64,000 nt of DNA, taken from positions 2,232,001-2,296,000 of the forward strand of contig NHZP01000003.1 in the NCBI GenBank assembly GCA_003313425.1, written 5' to 3'. This DNA comes from Pseudopyrenochaeta lycopersici. Its lineage: Eukaryota; Ascomycota; Dothideomycetes; Pleosporales; Pseudopyrenochaetaceae. This document shows positions 22,065 through 34,439 of the stretch, in pieces (positions within the stretch are counted from its first letter, which is position 1; every line of letters begins with the position of its first letter). The position numbers were made by a program, and so were the translations under genes. The notes beneath the pieces are model-generated. The model ran no database searches. It was not told the origin of the DNA and worked only from the letters and a program-made list of their open reading frames with translations.

Positions 22065-24862
22065 TGTCAGATAAGAGGCATAAAAACTAAAGTATACGAA
22101 TACTGCATCATAGACGGTATCACCTATGTATTATCAATGTATTAGGTCTGTGTTTAAAAGGAGAGAGAATAGAACTAACAAACAGCACAATTAATTCTAA
22201 TCTACGATTATAACTAAAAAGATTTATTAAAATTCTAATAATTAAGAGTCTTACTAACCCTATAATAAGTAAGGACTATATCTTACGCAAATATTACTAG
22301 CGCACGCGACGCTATAATTATCCTTACTAACTATATAAACTACACGCTATAGTTACTATTACTAAAAGTAAAAGTAGAGTTCTATAATATATAGGTAATC
22401 GCAGACTCTAATAAAACTAGAGAACCTTTACTAGAACTAATCCCCCTAGTCCTACTATAATTAGCTAACTATGTACTAGCTGTAGTCTAATAACAGGCAC
22501 CTAGCGCGTTGTTAAACTCTTAAAGTAACTAGGTTAGATTATTAAGCTAGATAATAAGATTAAACCTATCCTAAACTAATATAACCCTAGCTACACTAAT
22601 AAAACTATTAGACTTATTACTTAAAAGCTAAGAAATATATAAGGCTAATTAAGATAACTATAAAGTATAACTTAAAGCTTATAAGATTAATAAGAAGAAA
22701 TATAATAGAGAATAGGCTAACTATTAGTTACTTATAATATATATTTAGAGTATAGTATTAGCGCATATTTAGTGTAACTACTACCTCTCTAGTACTATAA
22801 TTTACTAATAGATTATTAATATCTAAAGGATCGTAAGAATTAACCTACTTAAAGAACGCTAATAAGTATAAATAAGATATTATAATATATTAAAGCTAAT
22901 AAGGACCCTAGTAAACTAGGATATCTAGCTTACTAAATATAATTAAGTAGTAACTAATGCTAAGAGTAAAAGAGTTGTAGAGGTATAATATAATAATAAT
23001 ATTATATAAGATTTCTTATTAGTAGTAGAAAAGGTAGTACTTATATAAGTAACTACCTTCTTTAGCTAAGTAGCTAGAGGTAACTTAGACTATAATAAAA
23101 AAGAAATAATAAAACTCTTCTAAGAGTATATAAGCTACTCTTACTTATAAAAAGGTAATTAGAAGAGCGCTTTTACTACTAGAGACGCTATATACCCTAA
23201 TAGTAGTAAATCTAACTAAGGTATATAGAAAGACGCCTCTAGTATAGCTAAAGAAGTATTATTAGCCTTATAAGGTAAGAACTATAGTAGAACTTAAGGA
23301 AAATATAAATTTAAGTAAAGTAGTACTAGATATAGGTATTCCTCTCTAGAAGATATAGTAGTAGTTAAAGGTATAATATACTATACTTATAAATAGCGCT
23401 ATCATCTTTTTAATTATTTCTATCTAAATAAAGATAAAGCACCTGCGTAGTTTATACTAGATTTAAGGATAGCTAAACTTATTAAGTATAAAAGAAAGTA
23501 TAACCTAGAGCTAATTAAATTATTAGACTTAAAGCACTAATAATCTAAGACACTGCTAATTAAGAATTTATATATACTAACCTCTAAAGTTATAAAAGAT
23601 TAACTAGAAAGAAGAGTTATATTAATAATTAAAGTAGTATATACTGCGTTAGTATTCTTAATAAAGAACTAACTATATCTACTAAAGAATATATTTATCT
23701 TTAATTTAAGCGCAATAATACATATCTATAATATAGCGTAACATCTAACTTACTTTTATCTACTTATCCCTAGTAACTACGTATAGACAGGTAATATATA
23801 AATATAGATTAAAGAGTATAGTACTATATATATTAAAGTTAAGTTACTATATAGTATAGAGATACTCTAATTAGAGAACGTTACCTTCTACCTAAAAATT
23901 CTATATAACTTTATCTTATTTAGACTACTTAGATAGTAAGGAATTTAGTAGGATAATATAAATAAACCTATATTATTAAAGAGATAAGATAACTTAATTA
24001 TTATATACCTAATAGAAGTATATAACTAATAGGTATTTAAGTAATTAGATATAAATAATAGTACCTTTTATACCTAATTTAACTCTTAAACTAAGTAGTT
24101 ACTATAAAGAGTAAGTATAATACTATAGTATAAGCGCCTAGGGTATCTAAGGCCTGCAGTAATTAAATACCTTATCTAATAATCTAAGGGAGTGCGCATT
24201 TGTCAGGGTTCAATCCTTTCAGGTTACTAGACGCAGGTGAAAGGGTTCAATCCTTCCAAGTTACTAGACGCAAGTGAAAGGTAACGATCCTGCCAAGTTA
24301 CTAGACGCAGGTGAAAGGTAACTCTTACCTCTTACCTTTCACCTAGCTGGATAACTGGATCGGGACTAGCCTGCTCTAGCTCATGTATATAGGCAGCACC
24401 TCTCCCCCGAAGGTGAGAGGTATCTGCTATTTTGCCCATTTCCTTTTAAATTGAGTTTCTTCAACTAAGACCGTCCTAACTGTGCGTGTTGACTGCCTTA
24501 CAGCATTAAAGGCGTTACTATAGTTAAGTATAACGCATATAAGAGAGCTAAATTAAAGCGCAGGATCTGCAGAGAACCTTAACTAAGTAAAGAAGGACTA
24601 GGAGAATAAATCGCGATTAACTTTTATAACTACAAAGTTAGAAGCTACTTTAAGGAAAAGAGCTAAATACTTATTACTAACTAATTCTTAGTATATAACT
24701 AAGATTTCTACTTTACTAATAACAGACTAGTATAATCTATTATTTAGTTACTAGATAATTTTACTTACTTCCTCTATACGCAGTTTAATATTTCTATAAA
24801 AGTAATTAAGATAGATAATAAGATAGTAACTATTAAGCTAGAAGTTAAGTGTAACGTATAGT
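22065..24862 (+). mobile_element. Copia-D: truncated, RIPed Ty1/copia element
   Basis: The 5' LTR spans 22065-22240 (starts TGTCAGATAAGAGG, ends attctaata, a RIPed form of attctgaca). The primer site ATTAAGAGTCTTACT follows directly. Gag and pol follow on the plus strand as a wreck of TAG/TAA codons. Alignment by eye to copia-A and copia-B is good through gag, the gag-pol stop at 23601-23603 followed by CTAGAA, the protease, and the gag-pre-integrase and integrase region. Homology stops at about 24862 in the integrase, so RT, RNase H and the 3' LTR are missing. A solo LTR is inserted at 24201. Confidence 0.8.
24201..24502 (+). repeat. Solo LTR of the gypsy G2 family inside copia-D
   Basis: 302 bp, TGTCAGGGTTCAATCC to GACTGCCTTACA, with a perfect 5-bp duplication GCATT (24196-24200 and 24503-24507). 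It holds three tandem copies of a roughly 37-bp unit containing TTACTAGACGCAGGTGAAAGG, like the 302-bp LTR at 33707-34008. The copia-D integrase sequence continues on both sides, which proves insertion into it. Confidence 0.95.
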
Positions 24863-25515
24863 TTCAGGCAATAGTACTTGCTTCACACCACAGATAATAG
24901 TAAAGGGATAGTTCTATATTGCTGTAACTCAGCTATAGGAGAGAATAATACTTGTCGTCCCCGCTCCGCGCAGTAGGCGCAGGTTTTAAGTAGGTCTGTC
25001 GCGTTACGCGCTAGCCCTTAAAAAGGCCTAGCGTAATAATACTACAACACTAAGATTTAGATTTATAATACTTTATTATAGAGCCTTCCCCTCTAGCTAG
25101 CGTCCTAACAGTATTAATAGCCTTAATAAAAACCTAAAACTATGCAGGAAAGTAGGAAAAGAGTGTCTATATATGTGTGTTTTAATCACGCGTCCTTAAC
25201 GCGCCTTATGCACGTTATTATTATGTATTATAAGCGCGCTGTGTTACACTCTTACCTCTAGAAAAAAGTTAAGGTAATTAAGACTTTTATTCCCTAGTAA
25301 TAAGGTGCAGACCTACTTTATAATAGTAGAGTTTTCTAGTATTATTGTAATATCGCGCTGCTCCTTTACTCTATTATAATAACACTATTAAATCGCATAC
25401 GTAACGCATATAACTCGCTTAATACTATAGTCTATTACCTAAATCTAAAGTAAATTAAGAAGTCGCACCTTTATAGTACTAGACTGTACGCGTAGAGCGA
25501 CGGCGATAAGCATAC
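24863..25515. other. Unassigned retroelement-like DNA between two copia fragments
   Basis: RIP-like AT-rich sequence with a few GC islands (for example near 24960-25030). A word around 25178-25200 (gtgttttaatcacgcg) loosely resembles the G2 leader near 50690 in reverse. No open frame; origin unknown. Confidence 0.35.
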
Positions 25516-26913
25516 TGTCAGATTCAAGGACTATTTAGCTTGATCTTTGATGAATTTTGATGATGAACGTGGTTGATTAATTCTGTGTTCGCTCCGTTTT
25601 CTACTTTTATATGCCCCTCTGCTAAGTAGTTACACCTAAGAGTTTGTGCTACTATCTAGGATCTCGCAACTTAGAGATTAACACGTGATATCTAACACCC
25701 TATCAGGCTTTACATCTAACACACCCCCTTAGCTTAGATAACTATGTAAGCTAGATAACTAATTATAAGCCCCTTATGTAATAATAAGGTCCTTAAGTTA
25801 TCTCTAAATCTCTTTAAGTAGTGCTTCTTTTATTACCTTATAGTTTCTTACTTCTACTAGTCTAAGTTATTTTAAGAAGTTATTCTATTTATTATAGGGT
25901 AATGCCTTTATAAGCCCGTCTGCAATTATTTTAGTTAAATATATATGCTCTATTTTTATCTTTCCTAATAAAACCTCTTGTCTAAGCTAATAATTGTAGA
26001 TATTAATATAGCGAAGCTTAGTCTAGAGCTTTAAAACTTCTATAGTTACTAGCTAGATTATTTAAGTATTATCGTACTAAATTATTATTATAGGTGACAG
26101 TAGCTTAACTTCTAGTTCTTCTAGTAGTTACCTTGTAAAGATTACTTCTTTAGCTACTTATAATAGTGCTAGTAATTTAGCTTTAGTCGTTAATGTAGTT
26201 ACTATATCTTATTTATTTACTTTCTATGCGATTAGCCTATTAAATAACTTAATTATATATCCTTAAGAGCTTTTCCTATCTAAGGTGTTGTTAGTAAATA
26301 AGGCGTCGCTTGCGACTTATAGGTAATTACCTCCTCTAAGTTATAGTGCTCGCGACTTTATCTTATTAAAGTATAGTAGTACTCTATTAGCAGTATTATA
26401 GTGCTCTTTACTAGGGTTTAATAGGAATCGTGCTAGTCTTAATATAGTAAAAGTAATATTAGGCCTTGTCGTGACTGCTGCGTATAGTAGTAAACTAACT
26501 TTGCATTAATACTTATTAACTTTAGATAGTATTACTATTCCTAAGCGCGGCTTTAGTTTGGCTATGCTTATTAGTGTGTCGTGTTAATAATTCTAATTAT
26601 TAACTAAACAGCTTATCTTCTTAGCGTATATAGCTTAAGAGAGATAGATAAGTTATTAATCTTACTTTTAGATAACCTTAACTCCTAGAAACTACTATAG
26701 GTTGCTACTACCTATTATCGTGTACTTTCTTATAAGCAGCTTAACTGCTTATTCTACTTCTATAGTCTTTAACTTATAATATATAAGAATAATATTATCT
26801 ACGTAGAAGAAGATAATAAGTCTATCTTTAATTATATAGTATAGCTCTTGTAGTACTTCTATAAATCTTAAGGCTTTAAGGGTTATTATAAACTTCTTTT
26901 ACTATAGTAAGAG
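25516..26913 (-). mobile_element. Copia-C: 3' fragment of a Ty1/copia element
   Basis: The 3' LTR spans 25516-25721 (TGTCAGATTC to CATCTAACA on the plus strand). It is followed by the reverse complement of a purine tract (acaccccctt agctt), so the element points to the minus strand. RNase H and the C-terminal part of RT follow to 26913, matching copia-B 43317-44480 at low identity with many RIP-type stops. It ends abruptly at the LTR of G1. Confidence 0.75.
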
Positions 26914-27165
26914 TGTTATGGGCGAAGAGGCCTAACTAACGAGTGTGCATTTATCCTATACTACAGAAGGAGAAAGATAGAGAAGAGGTTACAGGTATCC
27001 TTAGAGGATATATATATATATGTTCGTACGAGCGAAGAGGAACGTGCTCCTCTGGCTGCTAACTTGTACGAGCTAATAAGAAAAGGGGGCAGAGGAGATT
27101 AAGGAGTTCTTTCCCCGTGCGATAGTAGCGAAGCCTCTCCTGCTTAAAGGGCGCAGCCTATTACA
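26914..27165 (+). repeat. G1-family LTR copy A (intact ends)
   Basis: 252 bp starting TGTTATGGGCGAAGAGG and ending GCAGCCTATTACA. The middle has a TATATATA run joining a 5' half to a 3' half. The same LTR is found at 52623-52872 with RIP-type changes. The flanking five bases aagag on the left have no match on the right. Confidence 0.85.
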
Positions 27166-27420
27166 CGTATAAATATATATATATATCCTCTAAGGATACC
27201 TGTAACCTCTTCTCTATCTTTCTCCTTCTGTAGTATAGGACAAATGCACACTCGTTAGTTAGGCCTCTTCGCCCATAACAATACGAGTAAAGAGGAACGT
27301 GCTCCTCTAGCTGCTAACTTATATAAGCTAATAAGAAAAGGGGGCAGAGGAGATTAAGAAGTTCTTTTCCTGTGCGATAGTAGCGAAGCCTCTCTTACTT
27401 AAAGGGCGCAGCCTATTATA
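27166..27420 (+). repeat. G1-family LTR copy B with its 5' half inverted
   Basis: 27166-27280 is the reverse complement of the LTR 5' half (it ends gcccataaca). 27281-27420 is the 3' half in normal orientation, ending cctattata next to a G1 purine-tract complement (ataccctcctcctcc). So one LTR is internally inverted at its TATATA run, giving a palindrome of about 95-bp arms with copy A. Confidence 0.85.
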
Positions 27421-27728
27421 ATACCCTCCTCCTCCTTAAATAACTGTATTACTTCTTTATACGTAGTTTAACCTTAACCTTATACTTATATAAGTAGCGT
27501 TATATTATTATACTGCAAAAGTAGAGATATTACGTGTACTTTTTCTTATTTATTTATAAGTAATTTTCCTCCTTTACCTATTATTATTACCTAATAACGT
27601 AAAGTAGAGGAGAGGTTAGTTATTTACTCGCTCGTGCGCATATAAAGAGCTTTTCCTCTAACTCTTTCTTTCTCTTTTACTACTTAACTTTAACTTACTT
27701 GCGTATAACTTATCTTCCTATTATTACT

Positions 27729-28640
27729 AACATACCTCCTAAAGCAGCTCTCTTAGCTAGTTAGCCTAATTATAGTGTGTAGGGTCCTAGTAGTTATAGC
27801 AGTAGTGTAAACTATCTTACTTATATAACTGCTAGCAATATTATGTCTACGCACGCGGCTGCTAGGGCTAACATTACTTAGGTTACTTACGCTTAGCTTA
27901 CTTAAACTGCTCCTAACTAAACTTAACCTACTAGTATTATTATTCCTACTACTTAGGGTAATACGTCTCTTCTCTTTACTAACTACGTACTCTAGTATAT
28001 CTTAGATACTCTAGTTACAGACGAGTTTTACTATCTCTTTATAACTACTTTTATACGTTTTATTCCTCTTTTCTTTTCTATATCTAACGTTATTTAGCCT
28101 AAGCTAGTTCGCATTACTAAATTCTTCCTTTATCCTGTTAATTAATCCCTGTATAATACTTAGTAGGGCTATAGTCTTAATAATTTCTCTCCTATTATTA
28201 CTTATTATATAATTAATGCTTAGTAACTCCTCTCTAGTTATTAACCCTACCTTAAAGCCTACCTTATCTATAGCTACGGTTCTCTTAACGCTAACTTCTA
28301 TTCTAATAACTATGCTAAGGCTATATAAGAGTATTATACGTTTACAGCCTTTACTAAGTATATCTCTATTACTAGCGAGTAGAGCAAGGCTTACTCTAAT
28401 TACGTATAGTAGGATTATAGTGCGTCTTATATAGCTAGGCGTGCTCTACTTCTCCTACCTTCTAACAGAGTCTCTGTTCCTTAGCGTAGTTAAGGTTAGG
28501 GTTAAGTCCTTACTAAGCCTAAGGAGGATAAACGTTTCTTAGATATCTTAGGTTAGAGAGCCTTGTACGGGGTTAGTTAGCTTATGCTAGCTTATTTCTC
28601 TAACCTTTTAGTAGTTTCCTAGATAGTAGCTATATAGGCT
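27729..28640 (+). pseudogene. RIP-decayed accessory frame antisense to gypsy G1 pol
   Basis: Reading the plus strand from 27729 (ATA, probably a RIPed ATG, then CCTCCTAAAGCAGC) gives a frame of about 300 codons. I could follow it without frame slips, and its only interruptions are TAG and TAA, no TGA. Each could come from CAG, CAA or TGG. The conceptual product begins PPKAALLAS, has a Ser/Thr/Ala-rich N-terminus and later NYVLQYILDTLVTDEFYYLF. It matches no family I know. It lies between the C-terminal end of pol (about 28790, minus strand) and the 3' LTR, so it would be an extra gene on the opposite strand inside the element. Chance openness in AT-rich DNA is the main alternative. Confidence 0.45.
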
Positions 28641-28789
28641 GTATATAAGTCCTCTATTTCTTATAGGCTTCTATAGTAATAAGATTCTCTTCTAGCTCTT
28701 AAGTTAGGTTATAGTACCCCTCCTATTTTATATAGAACTTATTATATTAATTTTGTAAGCGCTTATCTTAGATATTCTTAATTACCTAT

Positions 28790-31757
28790 TTAAGGTAGTC
28801 TTCCTGTAGGTTATTATCTTATATAATAACAGCAGCAGGGTTTAAGTTGTTAGTTTATTATAATAGGAAAGGGTCTTTAGCAGCTAGTCTTAGCTTCTCT
28901 ATATAGTATAATTTAGTTCTCTATAGTACATAAAGCTTAACCTAATAGAGGTCTTGTACGCAGGTAACTTAGTACTTCTTACTTTTCTAGTTAAGTTTCT
29001 TGCTTCTGCGTGTAGTTTGTACGTGCCTAAGGTCTAACTATACCTAGTCTCTAACCTTATACTTAGGAGCTAGGCAACGTATCTTATTCGCCTGTGCTTC
29101 CTGTTGTTATTAAGCGTGTGTTATAGCTAAGATAGCCTAGTTAGCAGCTTATTTTAGCGTTTATATAATGCTTTCTGCTTGTTTACTAGGGGGTGTTACT
29201 CTATTAAGTAGGTTGCTGCTAGCTAATTTCCTAGGTAGCTTTAGGAAGGGTGAGTTTAGATAGCTGTGTAGAAGGAAGAAAGGAGTAACGCCTGTAGAGG
29301 AGTTTATATAAGTATTTAGTATTAGCTTAAGGATTAGGTATAGCGTTACCTAGTTATTCTAGTCGTAGTTATAAAAGATTTAACTAACTACTTTAATATT
29401 ACTATTCGCGCGTTCTGTAGTGCTGTCTGTTTATAGGTAGTAGGCTGTTAACAGGTTCCTCTATACTCTTAAGAGTTTGCAGATTTTTCCTTATAGTTTG
29501 CTTATAAATTGCGTACCCCTGTCTAATATAATAGACCTAGGGAGCCTATAGTAGCAGAAGACTTCTTATATAAATACCTAGGCTATATTATCTACTTTAA
29601 TTATCTTAAGTAGGATTAGTATTACGCCTTTACCTAGGCAGTCTTTAACTACTATTAAGTTAGTGTAGCTAGATAACAGTAGTAGACTAGTAATAAAGTT
29701 AACTGTTAAGTCTTACTACGTACAACTAGGTACTAGTAACAGGCGTAGGTATCTATGCTTACTATCTCTCTATAGGGTGCTTTATCTACATAAGCTGTAA
29801 TTCTATACAAATTAGCGGACGTTTTTACTTATACCTAGCTAGTACTAGGTACTAGCTAGCGTGCGGTACGTTTCTTCTCTTCCTAGGTAACCTGTTTACA
29901 CAGCTAGATATGCTTACTAGATAATTCCTGTACGAAGGAGTTTATTTTTAGGCACCTAGATCCTAGATCTCTATTAGAGCTTTCTCTCTAAGTTAATTAT
30001 GTAATCTCCTAGTAATATAGTAAGTTTCTTTATTATACTAGGTAGTAACCTAGTACCTAGCTTTATAGCGTTGTAGACTTCCTAATAGGTTAAGTCGTCT
30101 TATACAGCTTAGTCCTAGTATTTAGTAATTAAGTCCTTAAGGATTAGAGCTTTTAGTAGGGACTTAGCTATAATTAAGCTGTTAAGAGTTAATATAGGGG
30201 TTCGTACGACTCCTATAACTGTTGTATCTTACTATTAGGCTAGTACTAATATAACAAACTCTTTACTTACTAGGTAGCTATTGTCTGTTTCTTATAGTAG
30301 GTCCTAGTCTCTTCTAGATAGTGCGTCTGTTTAGGTGTTCTCCTTACCTAGATAGTACTATAGCTTTATATTATTAAACTATAATAAGTAGACTAACTAT
30401 TATACGTGTTATTCTATTATCTTTTACTTCTTTAAAAAGTACTCTAGGTTCTTATAGTTAGTAATTACTTTAAATTCTTATACGCTATAGAGTTCTGCGT
30501 TCTATTTATTTAGGTATGTAATAACTGCTAGTAACTCCTTATTATAAATTAGGTAGTTACTCTTATACACTAGAAATTTCTTTAAGAAGTAAGCTACTAT
30601 ATAAAGAGTTCCTTACTTATCTTCTTATAATAGTACCCTGCCTATAGTAAAGCCTAAAGAGTTATATTCTACTATTATCTATTATTTAAGTAAGAAAGTA
30701 GTAAGGACTTTATCTACTAAGAATATATCTTTAAAAGCTTAGAAACTCTACTCTTATTCTATATCTTATAGGAATTTCTCTTCTTTTCTTATTAGCTATA
30801 TAAGAGGCTCTACTAGTTAAAAGAAGTTTAGAATAAAGTATTTATAGAAGTTAGTAAACCCTAGGAATCTTTATACGCCTTTAACTATTATTAGAGCCTC
30901 TTATTCTTAAATAGCTTAGACTTTCTTAAAGTCTATAGATATACCCTTCTATACTTCTAAGATAAAGCTAAGGTACTTTATACGCTAAATATTAAACTTA
31001 TATTTACTTAGTTCTAGGTGTAGTCTTACTTCTTATAAGTAATCTAATACTTTTTATACGTAGGCGTAGTACTAAGAGAAAGATCCTTTAGTAAAGATAA
31101 AGATATTATCTAAGTATATAGAGGCGAAGTTATCTAAGAAGTCTTATAGGGCCTAGTTAATATACCTCTAGAAGGTACTTAGTATATTTACTAAGCTAAA
31201 GGGTATTACTAGCTACTTATATAATTTAAATTATATTTAAAACGCAGTTATCTATTCTAATTCTTTACTTATTCTTATCTTATAGAATACTATAGTAACG
31301 TCTAGCTTAGTATACTATATAGATCGTCTAATTTAGTTTAACATCTTACGTATAAGAGGTAATAGGTAATAGTCCTTCTTAGTTAGGGCGTTAAGAGCTC
31401 TGTAGTCTACATAGAATTATAGTCCTCCTTCTAGCTTACGTATAAATAGTACAGGTAAGGCTGCTAGTAAGCTGCTCGCATAGATAAACTCTTTATCTAG
31501 GAGGTCTAATAGCGTCTTCCTTAGTACTAAGAGTTTATCTCTTAATATTACGTAGAGAGGTCTGTATAGTATCTCTAGCTTTTATCTATCCTTCTCTTCT
31601 AACTCTATTACATAGTCTTATTATAGGCTTTATTATAGGGGAAGCTTATATCTTTCTTTAGGTAGGAATATCTTTAGATAAGGTTATATATAAGCTAGTA
31701 GGGCGTTATATATTTCTTATAGTATTTTCTAGACCTTTAGGCGTAGTATATTCTTAA
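28790..31757 (-). pseudogene. Gypsy G1 pol: RT, RNase H, integrase and C-terminal domain remnants
   Basis: On the minus strand the RT core is recognisable near 31440-31200 (RALNALTKKDYYLLPLI, then YTKLDV and FKLYK-L). The RNase H and connection regions follow near 30400-30900 and the integrase region near 29000-30100. A C-terminal stretch near 29060-28790 reads KYKVRD, TTRRSKKLN and AAKDPFL, typical of the chromodomain-adjacent end of fungal gypsy pol. Stops are dense and of RIP type. RT is cut at 31758 by a Tc1-like element and continues at 33090. Confidence 0.75.
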
Positions 31758-33089
31758 TACAGTTACAGGACAAAAGTTTAGTTCGCGAAGCGACGCGTCA
31801 AAGCGTCCCTTATTAACACTAAATTTTTAAACTACTACTAAAATGCTATAACGCCGTTAATTTAGCTAAGAAATAAGTAGTAATATAAGAATAACTACCT
31901 AATTAACTCTAAATAAACGCATAAGAATTATCGCGAAGTTAGAAGTAGGGTGTAGCGCGAAGAAGTTAGTAGAAGAATTTCGCGTCACACCTAAATATGT
32001 ACGCGACACCTTGCGACGATAGCAGGTCTACTACACTATAAAAGACCTACCTTAATCTAGGCGCCCTAAGATACTATCGCAACGTAACGAGCGAGTGCTG
32101 TTTTAAATAGCTTAAAAATATCCTAAAATAGAGTATAGGCAGCTCCTTAAAGAAGCTGCCCTTACTAATTAAATATCTGCTAAAACTGCGTACAGAGTGC
32201 TTAAGAGGTATAACCTAAAGAAGTTTAGATGCAAGCGTAGACCTAAGATTACTTAATATATAGCAGGAAGAAGAAGAGCGTAGGAGAGGAAGTAGCAGCA
32301 TTTTAACTAGAAGAGGAGGACTATACGCTTTTCTAATAAGTACTCTATTTAGAAAGGCTCTAGTTCTAACTAAGAATAGTACTTCTACTATCCTAATAAG
32401 AAATAGAGGCATAAGATAATAGAGGAGCATAATACGTTGCGTCCTCCTACGCAGATAGTGTGGGCGTTAATCTAGATTAATAGAAGGGGGAGGGCCTAGA
32501 AGAGTCTGCTAGTAATTATAGAGAGGGACCCTAACGCCCCCTATAATAGCTACTTAGCTTAGAGCTATACCTAGGCGCTAGAAGAAGGTCTCCTCTATAA
32601 TTATTAGAGGGGCAACCTCTTCTAATAGGATAATACACGCATATACACTGCACGAGCAACTAGCGCGTAGTTACAGAGGCACTGTATAAACGTTGTTAAC
32701 TTCCTACTCTACTTACTAGACCTTAACCCTATTAAGCATATATAGTAGGTACTAAAAAGGAAAGTAAATAAGCTTTACCTAGAGCTAGCTACGACTAGCG
32801 AGTCTGTAGAGGACTAAGAGCGATTTTATAAAGTATTAAAGGAAGCATAGCAGAAGATCCCTAATTTATACGTGAAGACGCTTATTCTATCTATGCTGCA
32901 ACGCCTTACTACTCTAAAGCATGCGCACGGTTATTAAATAAAATACTAAGCTTTTTATAATAAATTAACGCCTCTTTTTACGTTTTTATAACTTTTAGGG
33001 GTTTATTAATAGATAGGGTAGAGAGAGGTGTTAATGTTTGGACCTCGTATTCAGTTATTAGTGAACCGAACTTTTATCATAGTACTGTA
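31758..33089 (+). mobile_element. Tc1/mariner-like element inserted in gypsy G1 pol
   Basis: 1332 bp including TA duplications. Ends are tacagttacaggacaaaagt and, read inward from the right, tacagtactatgataaaagt; they share the tacagt start and an aaaagttYRGTTC core with differences of RIP type. One transposase pseudogene on the plus strand. G1 pol sequence flanks both sides. It is a different family from the 9848-11201 element. Confidence 0.85.
31890..32937 (+). pseudogene. Tc1-like transposase, about 25 stop codons
   Basis: Recognisable from RIIAKLEVGCSAKKLVEEF (HTH) through the RRPK linker, KRYNLKKFRCKRRPKI, and LRPPTQIVWALI. The catalytic LFxxDNTRIYTARAT follows with its aspartate, then DLNPIKHI (where E is expected in NPIEH) and LILSMLQRL near the end, to TAA at 32935-32937. 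The start is uncertain because the first codons are RIPed. Dead. Confidence 0.82.
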
Positions 33090-33706
33090 TCTCTTAGGCT
33101 TATAGTAAAGATTTAAGTCTTACTATAGCTTTATCTATAGTATTATACGTAGTATTAGAAAGCTATAGCTAATACTAGAGTATAGCTAAAGTCTAGGGTA
33201 GCGTGTTCTATACTATATATAGTAACCTTATATACTTTTAAGTATAGAAGTTTCTTCTCTGCGTTAATAACGCCTTTAATACTCTCTAACTAAGCCTTCC
33301 TAAGGATTATATTATATTAGTAAGTAGTTAGGGTAATATACGCAGCTGCGTACTGCGATATTCCTCTTACGTCTAATAAAAATTTAGTAATATATAATAC
33401 TATACTTTTTTATTTATTTACTCCTTTAATCTTAATAAGGAGGATCTTAATATATAGTAAGTTTAAGTCTCTTATAAGTTTTCTTACTTAATAAATAGTA
33501 GGTATAGTAACTATTATTAATTATAGCAGTAGCTAGTTATATAGAATTAATAATAATATTTATAGATATAGGTTTTATAGTTACTAGCTATAGTAAAAGT
33601 AACCTTATTATTTATATAAGGTTTTAGACTTATACAGGCTCTAGTATATAACTTTATACTAAAGCTACTCTTTTCCCTTATCTAAGGAGGATAGGAATTC
33701 TGTTAC
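33090..33706 (-). pseudogene. Gypsy G1 pol, N-terminal (protease/RT start) remnant
   Basis: Continuation of G1 between the Tc1-like insertion and the G2 insertion. Very AT-rich and full of stops; assigned by position between recognised RT to the left and the G1 gag region to the right (51345 onward). No motif is firm on its own. Confidence 0.5.
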
Positions 33707-34008
33707 TGTAAGGCAGTCAACACGCACAGTTGGGACGGTCTTAGTTGAAGAAACTCAATTTAAAAGGAAATGGATAAAATAGCAGATACCTCTCACCTTC
33801 GGGGGAGAGGTGCTGCCTATATACATGAGCTAGAGCAGGCTAGTCCCGATCCAGTTACCTAGCTTAGTAAAAGGTAAGAGGTAACAGTTACCTTTCACCT
33901 GCGTCTAGTAACTTGGCAGGATCGTTACCTTTCACCTGCGTCTAGTAACTTGGAAGGATTAAACCCTTTCACCTGCGTCTAGTAACCTGAAAGGATTAAA
34001 CCCTAACA
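33707..34008 (-). repeat. Gypsy G2 3' LTR (three internal tandem units)
   Basis: Plus-strand view starts TGTAAGGCAGTCAAC and ends ACCCTAACA. It contains three tandem copies of a unit with CACCTGCGTCTAGTAAC. Same length as the solo LTR at 24201-24502. Confidence 0.93.
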
Positions 34009-34363
34009 CGACCCCCCCCTTTAAAATAGTGAGGGCCTCTAAACTAAGAGATAAAAATTTAAGATAAAACATAAGAAAACTGTTTACTACTAAGTCCCTC
34101 TAACTTAGTGAATCTGGCAATAGGCTTTATATAGCGCTGCGCATGTCTAAACAGTTTCCTATATAAAATCGCCGAGCTCTAAGGTGTTTTCTAATACTTC
34201 TACTCTGCGACGCGAAAACAGAACCTAAAGACCTTCGTACGATATATATAGGAGCAACCTTTGCAATTTTCGTTCAGTTGCAAGGTCCCTAGACGTGGCG
34301 CGCAAAGCGAGGCGCACTGCGCAGAGTGAGGGCGAAGGCGGGCAATCTTAAGGCTATAGATGC

Positions 34364-34437
34364 GCGAATTGAGGCTGAAGGCGCGCAAATTAAGGCTGGA
34401 GGCGCGCAAATTGAGGCAAATTGAGGCGCGCCAACTT
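34364..34437. repeat. Short tandem repeat near the G2 3' end
   Basis: About three imperfect copies of a gcgcgcaaattgaggctgaag-like unit between G2 pol and the 3' LTR. It is not AT-shifted like the rest of G2. No role seen; it may belong to a spacer. Confidence 0.6.
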
Positions 34438-34439
34438 GA

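Noticed and set aside
24225..24320. CRISPR-like regular repeats of about 37 bp
   Set aside because: They are a tandem repeat inside an LTR found at four places, with no spacers, in a eukaryotic genome.
28216..28434. 72-codon plus-strand frame inside G1
   Set aside because: It is in a different frame from the accessory frame traced at 27729-28640 and has a low-complexity Leu/Ile/Ser composition typical of AT-rich RIPed DNA.
34012..34021. Poly-C run resembling the 9163 tract
   Set aside because: Explained as the complement of the G2 polypurine tract next to its 3' LTR.
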